Shown: positions 16,427 through 25,683, counted from the stretch's first letter. The stretch: DNA of 64,000 nucleotides from Chitinophaga filiformis (GCF_900102545.1 NZ_FNBN01000009.1:1-64000), one strand, 5' to 3'. Notes: generated by a model not told the origin, from the letters alone. Numbers and translations are program-made.

Positions 16427-17638
16427 ATGAAAGGTCTCATATTTTTAATAATCGTATCTGTGATATTTACAGGCAGTATTATATGCGCTGCCTTTAATCC
16501 CGGACCTGTGCCATCCGGAAAGGAAACCCCGGCTTTTGCCGGATCGGCAGCATGTGCTTCCTGCCATAGTGAAATCTTCAAAAGCAGCCGTCATACAGCC
16601 CATTTTCTGACCTCTGCACTGCCGGACGATGAACATATCAAAGGCAGCTTTGCCGCCGGTAAAAACCAGTTTGTGTACAATAAATGGATGGTAGTGGAGC
16701 TGGAAAAGAAAAAAGACGTTTTCCTGCAAACTGCTTATATGAATGGTTTCCCTACGGAGCAAAGGGCCTTTGGTATTGTGGTCGGTTCGGGAAGGAAGGG
16801 GCAGACTTACCTGTATTGGGACAAGAACAGCCTGTTCCAGCTGCCGGTATCTTATTACACACCGGCCAATGATTGGTGCAATAGTCCGGGCTATTCAGAG
16901 AACTACATCCGTTTCGACAGACCAATTCCTGCTACCTGCCTGGAATGCCATGCCACTTATGCTGAATCAAAAGAAAAGAAAGATGGAAGTACCGTATTCA
17001 ATAAAAAATCCATCCTCTATGGTGTCGATTGTGAAAGATGCCATGGTCCCGGTGCAGCACATGTCGCATTCCATACACAACATCCGGAGGCAAAGACTGC
17101 CAGTAATATCATCAGTACGAAAAACTTCAGCCGCCAGCAACGTCTGGATGCCTGTGCACAATGCCATTCCGGGTTAAGGAAACATACACAACCTGCGTTT
17201 AGTTTTACAGTGGGACAAAAACTGGATGACTATTCCACACCAAATTATGATGTCGATACTGTCGGCAGCCTGGATGTACACGGTAACCAATATGGCTTAC
17301 TGACTGCCTGCAGATGTTTTAAAATGGCTGCCCAACTGGATTGTTCTTCCTGTCATAATGTACACGTCAGCGAACGACAGAACATGACGGCATTTTCTCA
17401 GCGCTGTATCAGCTGTCATAATGTAAATGGTGTTGCCCATGATAGCTGTTCTTATAAACCACCGGCAGGAATAGTGCTGGCGGATAATTGTGTTGACTGT
17501 CATATGCCTTTGCTGCCATCAAAGAAAATAACGCTGAAACTGGCGAATGCATCAACAGCGGAAGCGGATATGGTGCGAACGCATTTGGTAAATGTTTATC
17601 AGGATGCGACGAAAAGGTTTGTGGAGAAGATCAGATGA
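16427..17638 (+). CDS. Heptaheme c-type cytochrome
   Basis: A 403-aa exported protein with a signal/anchor segment (MKGLIFLIIVSVIFTGSIIC) and seven CxxCH haem-attachment motifs: CASCH, CLECH, CERCH, CAQCH, CSSCH, CISCH and CVDCH. Spacing is irregular, as in octahaem tetrathionate/nitrite-reductase relatives and cytochrome c554-like proteins. Distal histidines are present in the text (for example HTAHF and HDSC). It should carry electrons in the periplasm. No oxidoreductase partner, maturation gene or operon neighbour is nearby, so the donor and acceptor are unknown. The start is the ATG at 16427, giving MKGLIFL. Confidence 0.85.
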   Translation: MKGLIFLIIVSVIFTGSIICAAFNPGPVPSGKETPAFAGSAACASCHSEIFKSSRHTAHFLTSALPDDEHIKGSFAAGKNQFVYNKWMVVELEKKKDVFLQTAYMNGFPTEQRAFGIVVGSGRKGQTYLYWDKNSLFQLPVSYYTPANDWCNSPGYSENYIRFDRPIPATCLECHATYAESKEKKDGSTVFNKKSILYGVDCERCHGPGAAHVAFHTQHPEAKTASNIISTKNFSRQQRLDACAQCHSGLRKHTQPAFSFTVGQKLDDYSTPNYDVDTVGSLDVHGNQYGLLTACRCFKMAAQLDCSSCHNVHVSERQNMTAFSQRCISCHNVNGVAHDSCSYKPPAGIVLADNCVDCHMPLLPSKKITLKLANASTAEADMVRTHLVNVYQDATKRFVEKIR

Positions 17639-17769
17639 CAAAATATAAAGGGGAAAGCTCAAAAGTAAAACGAGGCGCTGAGAATACCCTAAGTGACTAT
17701 CTGATCCATCAGGTACCTGAATAAAAAGTGGGTGTATCGTACATCTGATACACCCACGACTGGTTCTTT

Positions 17770-17955
17770 TTATGGAACTTTATTAAAAACTCTGTTTAAC
17801 ATCTCCATAAATTCATCTGCCTGTTCTTTTGTTTTGATGATTTGAAACAGCGATGGGATGCCACTTACAAGTCTTCGGCGCTTAGTTGGTTTACCGGTTG
17901 TCCTGGCTTGTTCAATTAAGCACCTAATCTTTTCTTCTACTTTTTCATCTTCCAT
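17770..17955 (-). CDS. Small charged protein downstream of the DUF6934-like gene
   Basis: A 61-aa, charged helical protein (MEDEKVEEKIRCLIEQ, then a basic patch KPTKRRRLV and a C-terminal helix KTKEQADEFMEMLNRVF). It begins 27 bp after the DUF6934-like gene on the same strand and shares its AT-rich composition, so the two are likely one transcript. No family is recognised. Size, charge and pairing are reminiscent of the small member of toxin-antitoxin pairs, which is only a guess. Confidence 0.6.
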   Translation of the reverse strand: MEDEKVEEKIRCLIEQARTTGKPTKRRRLVSGIPSLFQIIKTKEQADEFMEMLNRVFNKVP

Positions 17956-17982
17956 AATAATAAAATTAATTTTTTTATAGAA

Positions 17983-18558
17983 TTAGTGTTGATAAGCAAT
18001 TTGTTTATTTGTAAAAATGAAATAGTTATACAAGTATTCCGGATATCTTGGACTATCTCGTGTAATTCTTACAGCATCGGGTTTGATATCCTGAAAATCA
18101 AATGGATTTTCATATTGGTGCTTACCCAATCTGGTGATTCTTACATAATATTTCACAGCCCCTATATTGAAATAGTTGCTTAGATACTCGAAATTGTCCA
18201 GAATAATTTTATAGTATAGCATAGCCCGTGAATTGTTGGAACCATCAATTCCCAGATAATGCCCGGGATTATTGGCCAGATATGCGCGGGCATGTAAAAG
18301 AATGGTAGAAAAGGCTTTCGAATAGTCCCTGTGTTTTATTTGTGCTTTATCGTCAATCTTGCCGTTTGCCTTTAGTGGCCCAAATGCCAAATTATAGACA
18401 TTTGGCATTAATTCATGTGCTTGATCGCTTATTTCTACCATTAGCTTTTTCTTACCTCCATCTGCAAGCTCTGTGTCAAAACTGGCCGATCTCATTTCAC
18501 AAGATGTTGTATTAATATCATAGACATCGTCGAAGTTAATTTTAAATGTATTTGCCAT
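17983..18558 (-). CDS. DUF6934-like protein of unknown function
   Basis: A 191-aa soluble protein. It starts MANTFKINFDDVYDINTTS and contains YNLAFGPLKANGKIDDKAQ, then a helical stretch FSTILLHARAYLANNPGHY, IDGSNNSRAMLYYKIILDNF, and a C-terminal YNYFIFTNKQ. This looks like the DUF6934 family of Bacteroidota (recognised by memory of pattern, not by a search). The DNA is AT-rich compared with its neighbours, which suggests recent acquisition. It precedes the 61-aa gene by 27 bp. Function is unknown; a small conflict or toxin-antitoxin role would be inference. Confidence 0.65.
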   Translation of the reverse strand: MANTFKINFDDVYDINTTSCEMRSASFDTELADGGKKKLMVEISDQAHELMPNVYNLAFGPLKANGKIDDKAQIKHRDYSKAFSTILLHARAYLANNPGHYLGIDGSNNSRAMLYYKIILDNFEYLSNYFNIGAVKYYVRITRLGKHQYENPFDFQDIKPDAVRITRDSPRYPEYLYNYFIFTNKQIAYQH

Positions 18559-18777
18559 TTATCTCTGTTTAAATGTGTGGATTAACTATGTGAATACACA
18601 TGCCAGAGATTGATTGAAACAAATGCCCGGTTTACATGGCAATCAATGCTATACAAAACGAAATTCAACTTTTTTCTTTGTAAATAAGTTAATAGCTAGT
18701 TAACAGTGCCAAAACGAATGCAATGGCTCGAAGGTGCAGGAAGTGAACAAAATGAACAAGAGTGAAGTACAAACTAA

Positions 18778-18821
18778 CAGGGGTTAAACTAAAGACCATT
18801 TCGCCTCCAGCTTAACCCCTG
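18778..18821 (-). terminator. Terminator of the TonB-dependent receptor gene
   Basis: CAGGGGTTAA (18778-18787) pairs with TTAACCCCTG (18812-18821), 18 bp past the receptor stop on the minus strand. The loop is long (24 nt). Confidence 0.5.
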
Positions 18822-18838
18822 AAAAATGTGATTCGCGA

Positions 18839-21049
18839 TCAGAACCTGTAGGTCAACGTCCCTCTGACATTAAACGGCGTCCCCGGTGTGAAATGTATCT
18901 CCGTCACCGGCGCAGCCTCATTCTTCAACCTGCTCTCCGTCGCAAACTGCGTCTCATTCCACGCCGTATTAAATATATTCTCTGTGATCAATCCTATAGT
19001 AAACTGTTTATACTGATAACTCACATTCGCATCAGTCACACAATATCCCTTCGCCACAATGCTGTTATCTTCATTAGCGGGTCTGTGCCCCAGATAGCGT
19101 GTATTAACACCCGCATTAATACCTGAGGGATGATGAATACTGATACCACCAACTGCAGTAATTACCGGCGCTAATGGAATACGGTCTTCACCTTTCGCTG
19201 CCTCATTGGAACGACCGTGCGTATAAGTAAAGTCGCCATTGATAAAGATCCATTTACCCAACTGATAACGGGCTCCGAAATCAATACCCTTGCGCGTGGT
19301 TTTACCACTGGGTTCCACTATGCCCGCATCCCCCACATATACAAACTCCTGCTCCAGGAACAGGTACCACAACGCAGTATTCAGCACCAGCTTTGGCACG
19401 GGTTTCCATACCAGTCCAAGGTCTGCACCATAAGCTGCAGGCAATGTTTTAAGCCCATTCTCTGCTACTACAACACGGGTATCATTACTATGAAATCCTT
19501 TACCCATTTTTAAGAAATACTGGACCTTATCATTAGGATTATACAGGAAATTCAGCTTAGGACTCACAATAGATTTACCCTGTGTTTGTGTCGCATAAGC
19601 AGCAGCCAGTTTATCTACATAATCAAATTTGAAATGATCCACGCGCACCGCCGGATTGATCAACCATTTACCGGCTTTATATTCTGCACTGGCATAAGCA
19701 TACAGGTTGGTTTCATTCACATCTCCCAGCTTTAGCTGCTCTAATGTCGTCTTCCTGTTCACCGTATGCGACAGCTCAATGTTATTCACATCATCATTGC
19801 GTAATCCTGCAGCTACTTTTAATTCAAGTGGATTTTCTCCGGGATAGAAACTCTTGTTCAACTCTGATTCAAATCCGAAGATATTCCTGTTCTCTTTCTG
19901 CCTGATCTGGTCTCCGTTCACGGGATCTTCAAGGAAGAAAGTAAAGTTGGAATACAGCTCAAAGTTATAATGACTGTAAAATGCAGTACTTCTTACAAAG
20001 GTATTTGCATCTACATGTTTGAGATATTGAAGATTGACATTGGTGCGTTGTGTATTACCTCCTTCAGTATTGTCGATAGCACCAAAACGTGTGATCAGGC
20101 CTTCATCAACAGCCCTTTGAGGTATCTGTCCGCTGGCATCCCATTTACTGCTGAAGTGAGAAACAGATACAGACAGTTTATCATTATTCTCCATGTAAGC
20201 GGTGTACTTCCCCATCAGGTTAATACGGTTAAAGTTTTGCGGAGATACAAAGTAACCATCTGTCATCTGGTAATCTGCCGCCACATAGGCAGACTGTTTG
20301 TTATCATTCACAAGATTAAACATCCCCATGGTCCGGTAGGTATTAAATTTACCACCTTCCAGGGTGATGCCACTGTTATCAAGTCTATCCCTCGTCTTAA
20401 AAGCCACATATCCTGCTGTAGCGAGGTTTCCTTTATCTGCATGATAAGGTCCTTTATCAAAGTCAATATTCTCGATGATCTCCGGGATAAGGAAATGCAG
20501 GTCTGCATAACCCTGTCCATGCGCATGGCTAACCATATTCACCGGCATACCATCTACACTGATATTAATATCAGTACCATGATCAACATCAAATCCGCGC
20601 AGGAAGATCTGTTCAGCTTTACCTCCTCCTGCATGCTGACCAATGAACAGCCCTGGTACCTTGCGGAGCAGCTCCTGTGAAGACTTTACAGGATTGGTCT
20701 TGAGATCAATATCTGATATGATGTTCAGATGTTTGATAGAAGATGTGATCGCCACCTCATTCAATTCGAGATTGGATGCGTTCAGAACAATATATTGAGA
20801 TGGTTTGTCAAGTACTACAAGTTGTGTCTTGTAAGAAACGTGTGATACTTTTACTGTATCTCCCTGTTGCCCGTCTTTGAGGCGGAAAGCGCCAACTTCA
20901 TTGGTATGTGTATGTGTACCGGTACGCATATTAGAGATGGTCGCATCCTGTAAGGGATGTCTTTCACGATCGTATACAGTGCCGGTGTAATTTTGTGCAT
21001 AACTTTTAATGGTACATAGTGTGAGGATCATCGTAAAGATCTTACGCAT
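18839..21049 (-). CDS. TonB-dependent outer-membrane receptor
   Basis: A 736-aa outer-membrane receptor. A signal peptide (MRKIFTMILTLCTIKSYAQ) is followed by a carboxypeptidase-D-like domain (YTGTVYDRERHPLQDATIS). The plug domain has SQELLRKVPGLFIGQHAGGG and IFLRGFDVDHGTDINISVDG. A histidine-rich turn (MVSHAHGQGYADLHFLIPE) comes next, and a 22-strand barrel ends in GTPFNVRGTLTYRF with the usual terminal phenylalanine. It uses TonB energy to import an unknown ligand. No SusD-like partner is adjacent, so it is not a standard polysaccharide locus; the histidine cluster might suggest a metal complex, but that is weak. A -7 element TACTTTTG lies upstream. Confidence 0.93.
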   Translation of the reverse strand: MRKIFTMILTLCTIKSYAQNYTGTVYDRERHPLQDATISNMRTGTHTHTNEVGAFRLKDGQQGDTVKVSHVSYKTQLVVLDKPSQYIVLNASNLELNEVAITSSIKHLNIISDIDLKTNPVKSSQELLRKVPGLFIGQHAGGGKAEQIFLRGFDVDHGTDINISVDGMPVNMVSHAHGQGYADLHFLIPEIIENIDFDKGPYHADKGNLATAGYVAFKTRDRLDNSGITLEGGKFNTYRTMGMFNLVNDNKQSAYVAADYQMTDGYFVSPQNFNRINLMGKYTAYMENNDKLSVSVSHFSSKWDASGQIPQRAVDEGLITRFGAIDNTEGGNTQRTNVNLQYLKHVDANTFVRSTAFYSHYNFELYSNFTFFLEDPVNGDQIRQKENRNIFGFESELNKSFYPGENPLELKVAAGLRNDDVNNIELSHTVNRKTTLEQLKLGDVNETNLYAYASAEYKAGKWLINPAVRVDHFKFDYVDKLAAAYATQTQGKSIVSPKLNFLYNPNDKVQYFLKMGKGFHSNDTRVVVAENGLKTLPAAYGADLGLVWKPVPKLVLNTALWYLFLEQEFVYVGDAGIVEPSGKTTRKGIDFGARYQLGKWIFINGDFTYTHGRSNEAAKGEDRIPLAPVITAVGGISIHHPSGINAGVNTRYLGHRPANEDNSIVAKGYCVTDANVSYQYKQFTIGLITENIFNTAWNETQFATESRLKNEAAPVTEIHFTPGTPFNVRGTLTYRF

Positions 21050-21104
21050 ATAGAATGGCGGTTTTGGTTAATAGTTCGCAGGTAGATTAGACTGTGTCAA
21101 ACGG

Positions 21105-21112
21105 CAAAAGTA
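21105..21112 (-). promoter_or_regulatory. -7 promoter element of the TonB receptor gene
   Basis: Minus-strand TACTTTTG matches TAnnTTTG and lies 55 bp upstream of the receptor ATG. No TTG at standard -33 spacing is evident. Confidence 0.4.
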
Positions 21113-21280
21113 AAAAATAGCTTAACAATTCGTTTAATATTTCACCTATAAAATCTTTCCGTTCATCCCAAATTCTTCCGTATTAACTTGTGTCCGCAAC
21201 AAACTATCTCTATATTAGCGGACGTCAAAAGGTCTCAACTTTCTATTATTCCACTTTTGACTTAATCTTATTTGAACGTT

Positions 21281-22729
21281 ATGTTACTTAGATCGAAGAA
21301 TCATGCAAGCCGGTCTCTGATGGGTTTTCTGTGCCTCTATGGTATAGGAATGGCAGTTGCCCATCCCGTTTCCGCGCAGTCAGGCAAATTGCCATTGCAG
21401 GACCTATCTGCCTTCCGCGAGCCAGGACAGAGCTGGAGTATTACCAGCGATGCTTCCGCAAAACTCGACAATCCTCATGTACTGGATGCTGTAGCTGGTA
21501 CTGGAGTGTTATTCAATATGCCGGATAAAAAACATCCCGGTAAAGACCTTTTCTCCACCGAAGAATATGGTGACGTGGATATTGAACTGGACTACATGAT
21601 GGCACCTGGTTCCAATTCAGGTATCTATCTGCAGGGTAGGTATGAGATCCAGTTGCTGGACAGCTGGAACACCAAAGTACCTAAGCCGGGCGACAATGGT
21701 GGTATCTACGAACGTTGGGACGATAGCCGTCCTGCTGGTCAGCAGGGATACGATGGCCATGCTCCACGTGTGAATGCCAGCCGTGCTCCGGGCCTCTGGC
21801 AGCATATGAAGATCTCCTTCCTGGCACCCCGTTTTGACGCTTCCGGTAAAAAGATCGCCAATGCGCGTATGTTACTGGTAGAATTGAACGGTGTGACCAT
21901 TCACGAGAATGTAGAACTAATGGGACCTACCCGTGGCTCCATTGGTGGTGGCGATGAGAAGGCAACTGGTCCGCTCCGCTTACAGGGCGATCACGGTGCT
22001 GTCGCCTTCCGTAATATCACTATTAACAAGCCATCCGCAGCACATGCTGGAAACGAAAGAGACAGGTCAGTAGATCCTATCCTGGTGGACGCACCGGTAA
22101 ACACTATCCTGCGCAGCTTCATGGATGTGAAGAATAACAAACGTGTAGTACACGCTGTTTCCGTAGGTTCTCCTGAAAAAGTGCACTACACCTACGACCT
22201 CGATAAAGGCATGGTAGCACAGGTTTGGCGCGGCGAATTCCTCGACGCTACACCTATGTGGCATGAAAGAGGAAATGGTTGTTCCCGTCCACGTGGCGCT
22301 GTACAGCTCCTGGGCGAACCATTCTTTACGCTGAGCAAACTGTCTTCTCCACAGGCCACCTGGATGACCGATACTACCGGTTCAGGATACCGTCCTAAAG
22401 GTTATGTACTCGATGAAAATGACCTGCCTACTTTCCGCTACCAGGTATATGGTACCGCCGTATCTGACGTAGTGCGTGTTCTTCCTGAAGGACATGGTGT
22501 ACGCCGTGAACTGACAGTAGCTACACCTGTTGACGGACTGTATGCTAAACTCGCAGAAGGTACTACCATAGAAACACCTTCAAAGGATCTGTATATTATT
22601 GATGGAAAATCTTACTATCTCCAGGTTGATGATGCCGGTGGTGAGAAACCTGTGATTCGTGAAGCAGGTGCGGCAAAAGAGCTGATCATCCCTGTTCACA
22701 GTAAACTGAGCTATTCCATCCTTTTCTAA
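21281..22729 (+). CDS. Large secreted DUF1080 (3-keto-glycoside hydrolase-like) protein
   Basis: A 482-aa secreted protein; the signal peptide (MLLRSKNHASRSLMGFLC, then GMAVAHPVSAQ) fits the ATG at 21281 better than the upstream TTG at 21272. Residues about 50-245 form a DUF1080 jelly-roll domain (DVDIELDYMMAPGSNSGIYL, IHENVELMGPTRGSIGG, GPLRLQGDHGAVAFRNITI). A second part of about 200 residues has no recognised family. The gene is followed after 19 bp by a sorbosone-dehydrogenase-like cytochrome, so the two form an operon. A sugar-oxidation role, hydrolysing 3-keto sugars, is likely from this pairing but not shown. Confidence 0.85.
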   Translation: MLLRSKNHASRSLMGFLCLYGIGMAVAHPVSAQSGKLPLQDLSAFREPGQSWSITSDASAKLDNPHVLDAVAGTGVLFNMPDKKHPGKDLFSTEEYGDVDIELDYMMAPGSNSGIYLQGRYEIQLLDSWNTKVPKPGDNGGIYERWDDSRPAGQQGYDGHAPRVNASRAPGLWQHMKISFLAPRFDASGKKIANARMLLVELNGVTIHENVELMGPTRGSIGGGDEKATGPLRLQGDHGAVAFRNITINKPSAAHAGNERDRSVDPILVDAPVNTILRSFMDVKNNKRVVHAVSVGSPEKVHYTYDLDKGMVAQVWRGEFLDATPMWHERGNGCSRPRGAVQLLGEPFFTLSKLSSPQATWMTDTTGSGYRPKGYVLDENDLPTFRYQVYGTAVSDVVRVLPEGHGVRRELTVATPVDGLYAKLAEGTTIETPSKDLYIIDGKSYYLQVDDAGGEKPVIREAGAAKELIIPVHSKLSYSILF

Positions 22730-22748
22730 TTCCTTTCGACTATTACAA

Positions 22749-24740
22749 ATGAAAAACATTTATAAGGCATTCATAAAAAAGACCACGTTGTATTCGCTGC
22801 TGATAGCTGCGGCAACGGGTGTGACTTCCGGGGTACGTGCCCAGGAAACGCCTAAAGAAGAAGATTTTTATAAGATCCTGAAGGTATCTTCTCCTGAAGG
22901 TACGCTGCTGGAAGTAGGTGGTTTGACCGTATTGCCGAATGGTGATCTGGGCGTATCTACCCGTCGTGGTGATGTATATGTAGTAGAGAATCCTACCAGC
23001 CGTAAACCTTACTTCCGCAAGTTTGCCAGCGGTCTGCATGAAATACTGGGCCTCGTTTGGAAAGACGGTGCGTTCTATTGTGCACAGCGTGGTGAACTCA
23101 CCAAACTGGTAGATACCAACATGGACGGCAAGGCTGACGTATACGAAACAGTATTCGCATGGCCTTTGTCCGGTCACTATCATGAATACAGCTTCGGTCC
23201 GAAGATCGCACCTGATGGCTCTTTCTTCGTATCTGGCAACGTAGCTTTCGGTAACCAGGAATGGTGGCGTGGTGAAAGCCGTGTGCCCTGGAGAGGTTGG
23301 ATGATGCACATCTTCCCTGACGGACATATGGAACCATATGCTACCGGCTTTCGCTCTCCATGCGGTCTGGGTATGATCAACGGTGAATTGTTCTATACAG
23401 ATAACCAGGGTGACTGGTTCGGCTCCGGTGGTGTATGGCAGGTAAAACAGGGCGATTTCATCGGTCACCCTGCTGGCTTACGTTGGACAAAAGAACCTAA
23501 CTCCCCTGTGAAACTCACACAGGAGCGTTTCTTCTCTCTCGTAGACGAAGGTCGTCCTAAAGACGCAAATGGCAACTACACCAAGCCTGAGAACAGCGTT
23601 ACAGGTCCTTTTGTAACACTGATGGACGTGAAAAAGAAGATCCCGGAACTGCGCCTGCCTGCTGTAGTGCTGCCGCACGGTATCCAGGGTATCTCCAACT
23701 CTGAGATCGTTCAGATCCCTGAGGGTTCCTTCGGTCCCTTTGCCGGCCAGCTGCTGGTAGGCGACCAGGGTCAGAGTAAGATCATGCGTGTGGTAATGGA
23801 AAAAGTGAAAGGTGAATACCAGGGTGTGTCTTTCGACTTCCGTAGCGGTTTCCAGTCAGGTGTACTGCGTATGGCGTGGGCGAAAGATGGTTCTACCTTA
23901 TTCGTAGGTGAAACCAATCGTGGCTGGGGTTCTGCCGGTGAAGCCAACGAAGGTTTACAGCGCCTGGTGTGGAATGAAAAGATGCCTTTTGAAATGAAGA
24001 CGATCAGATCTAAACCTGATGGTTTTGAGATCGAATTTACCCTGCCGGTAAATAAGAAATCTGCAGAAGATCTGGCTTCTTACTCAGTAGAAAGCTTCAC
24101 CTACAAATACCATTCTGTATACGGAAGTCCGATGGTGAACATTGCAAAATGTCCTGTGAAAGGAGTGAAAGTATCTGAAGACGGATTGAAAGTAAGACTG
24201 ATCGTAGATAGCCTGCGTCTGGATTATGTACACAACATTACACTGGAAGGTGTACGTGAAAAAGATAATTCTTATTCATTGGTACACCCAACCGGTTATT
24301 ATACGCTGCACAACCTGCCCGAAGGCGATAAACTGCCTTTAAGCCAGGCCAGTACATTCAATTCTGCTAAATCAGCCGCCGCTGCTCCTGCTGCCACAGA
24401 TAAAGGAAAGACTGCTACTGCAAAAGATGCAGCCGCTGCGAAAGGTGCTGCTGCAACCACAGCTAAAACGGCTGCTACAAAAGCGCCTACTTACGATGAA
24501 GTAAAGCCACTGCTGGCAAAGTATACCTGTCTGGCTTGCCATAATGCAAGCAAACGCCAGGTAGGACCAGCATACGTGGATGTTGCGAAACGTAAATATT
24601 CTGCCGAGCAGATCCTGAAACTGTTGGCTAATCCAAAGCCACAGAACTGGCCTGATTATGCAACAGAAATGCCGCCAATGCCACAGGTACCACGTGCCGA
24701 CGCATTGAAGATTGCAAACTGGATCAACTCATTGAAATAA
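22749..24740 (+). CDS. Sorbosone/glucose-dehydrogenase-like propeller fused to cytochrome c
   Basis: A 663-aa exported protein (signal region TTLYSLLIAAATGVTSGVRAQ). Residues about 40-540 form a six-bladed PQQ/sorbosone-dehydrogenase-type beta-propeller (VGGLTVLPNGDLGVSTRRGD, FRSPCGLGMINGELFYTDNQ, GQLLVGDQGQSKIMRV). An alanine/lysine/threonine-rich linker of about 40 residues (SAAAAPAATDKGKTATAK) follows. The C-terminal cytochrome c domain has CLACH at about 595 and a methionine ligand near EMPPMPQVP. Electrons from sugar oxidation would pass to the haem. It is in one operon with the DUF1080 gene before it. The propeller's cofactor is unproven. Confidence 0.88.
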   Translation: MKNIYKAFIKKTTLYSLLIAAATGVTSGVRAQETPKEEDFYKILKVSSPEGTLLEVGGLTVLPNGDLGVSTRRGDVYVVENPTSRKPYFRKFASGLHEILGLVWKDGAFYCAQRGELTKLVDTNMDGKADVYETVFAWPLSGHYHEYSFGPKIAPDGSFFVSGNVAFGNQEWWRGESRVPWRGWMMHIFPDGHMEPYATGFRSPCGLGMINGELFYTDNQGDWFGSGGVWQVKQGDFIGHPAGLRWTKEPNSPVKLTQERFFSLVDEGRPKDANGNYTKPENSVTGPFVTLMDVKKKIPELRLPAVVLPHGIQGISNSEIVQIPEGSFGPFAGQLLVGDQGQSKIMRVVMEKVKGEYQGVSFDFRSGFQSGVLRMAWAKDGSTLFVGETNRGWGSAGEANEGLQRLVWNEKMPFEMKTIRSKPDGFEIEFTLPVNKKSAEDLASYSVESFTYKYHSVYGSPMVNIAKCPVKGVKVSEDGLKVRLIVDSLRLDYVHNITLEGVREKDNSYSLVHPTGYYTLHNLPEGDKLPLSQASTFNSAKSAAAAPAATDKGKTATAKDAAAAKGAAATTAKTAATKAPTYDEVKPLLAKYTCLACHNASKRQVGPAYVDVAKRKYSAEQILKLLANPKPQNWPDYATEMPPMPQVPRADALKIANWINSLK

Positions 24741-24748
24741 ATAGTATG

Positions 24749-24781
24749 CCGGCCGGATCATTTCCGGCCGGACGCTTTTTA
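24749..24781 (+). terminator. Terminator of the DUF1080-cytochrome operon
   Basis: CCGGCCGGA (24749-24757) pairs with TCCGGCCGG (24763-24771), followed by ACGCTTTTT, 9 bp after the cytochrome stop. Confidence 0.75.
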
Positions 24782-24847
24782 AGGCTTATCGTGAAGTACA
24801 GTAAGCTGAGTTAAAATAATATTGCTTTGGATTGGCTTCAAGTCCAC

Positions 24848-24902
24848 GTATGCGTCATGTATGCGTCGTGTATACGCCTGGTATACGTCGGGTATAAGGC
24901 AT
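24848..24902. repeat. Five tandem imperfect 11-bp repeats
   Basis: Five consecutive 11-mers start GTATGCG, GTATGCG, GTATACG, GTATACG and GTATAAG at 24848, 24859, 24870, 24881 and 24892. The shared core is GTATrCGTC. The 11-bp period puts each unit on the same face of the helix. It lies in the 307-bp intergenic space between two terminators. Confidence 0.6.
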
Positions 24903-24977
24903 GTCGAAGCTATATAGACAACATACCGGAATGTGTGTTTACATTAACTGGTTGAAAATCAATATCAAGATGGTTGT

Positions 24978-25013
24978 AAAAAGGCCCCCGGAATTATTCC
25001 GGGGGCCTTTTTT
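24978..25013. terminator. Very strong bidirectional terminator
   Basis: AAAAAGGCCCCCGGAA (24978-24993) and TTCCGGGGGCCTTTTT (24997-25012) form a perfect 16-bp stem with a 3-nt loop, flanked by A and T runs. It serves dcd on the minus strand and the upstream region on the plus strand. Confidence 0.85.
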
Positions 25014-25047
25014 ATCTCTTGTATTAATAGTATTTTCCCTAAAATGA

Positions 25048-25584
25048 TCAGAACTGGTTCTTCCACATCATGCTTTCTACAGGCTTGATGGTACGGCCAT
25101 TATATTTGGCATTGCCTTTCTTGTTATAGAATGTTTCCACTTCTCCTTCCACCACGAAATAGATCAGCTGTCCGATTGGCATACCGGCATACACGCGCAC
25201 GGGCTGAGCGCAGGAGATCTCCAGCGTCCAGGTATTACAGAAACCCACGTCTCCTTTACCTGCAGTGGCATGGATATCGATACCCAGGCGGCCGGTGCTG
25301 GACTTACCTTCCAGGAAAGGCACATGGGCATGTGTTTCCGTGTATTCCAGGGTTACGCCCAGGTAAAGAGTACCGGGTTGCAACACATATCCTTCTTCCG
25401 GGATCTCGAAATGTTCAATCTCGTTGTGGGCGCGGGCATCCAGTATTCTGTCCTTATAGGTGGCCAGGTATTTACCAAGGTGTACGTCGTAAGAGTTGGT
25501 GCCGAGATACTTCCGGTCATAAGGCGATATAACGATAGTGCCTTTTTCAATTTCCTCCAATATCCTTTTGTCTGACAGGATCAT
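25048..25584 (-). CDS. dcd: dCTP deaminase
   Basis: A 178-aa trimeric enzyme converting dCTP to dUTP and ammonia, feeding dTTP synthesis. The family signs are MILSDKRILEEIEKG at the start, SPYDRKYLGTNSYDVHLG, the central GKSSTGRLGIDIHATAGKGD with its conserved loop residues, VGFCNTWTLEISC, and the C-terminal RTIKPVESMMW. Length is normal for Bacteroidota dCTP deaminase. The possibility that it is a bifunctional dCTP deaminase/dUTPase cannot be excluded. It is monocistronic and divergent from the phosphopantetheinyl transferase gene. Confidence 0.92.
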   Translation of the reverse strand: MILSDKRILEEIEKGTIVISPYDRKYLGTNSYDVHLGKYLATYKDRILDARAHNEIEHFEIPEEGYVLQPGTLYLGVTLEYTETHAHVPFLEGKSSTGRLGIDIHATAGKGDVGFCNTWTLEISCAQPVRVYAGMPIGQLIYFVVEGEVETFYNKKGNAKYNGRTIKPVESMMWKNQF

Positions 25585-25683
25585 AGATCGGGTGTAATTA
25601 GTTTGTAGTAAATAGTTGTGTTAGTATTGCGCTTCCGTGTTAATGCATTCTGCATTCAGCTTTTTGCATTAATTTGGCAAGAT

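Noticed and set aside
22743-23468. A 241-codon ORF opposite the propeller-cytochrome gene
   Set aside because: Shadow frame with no start context and no protein-like pattern.
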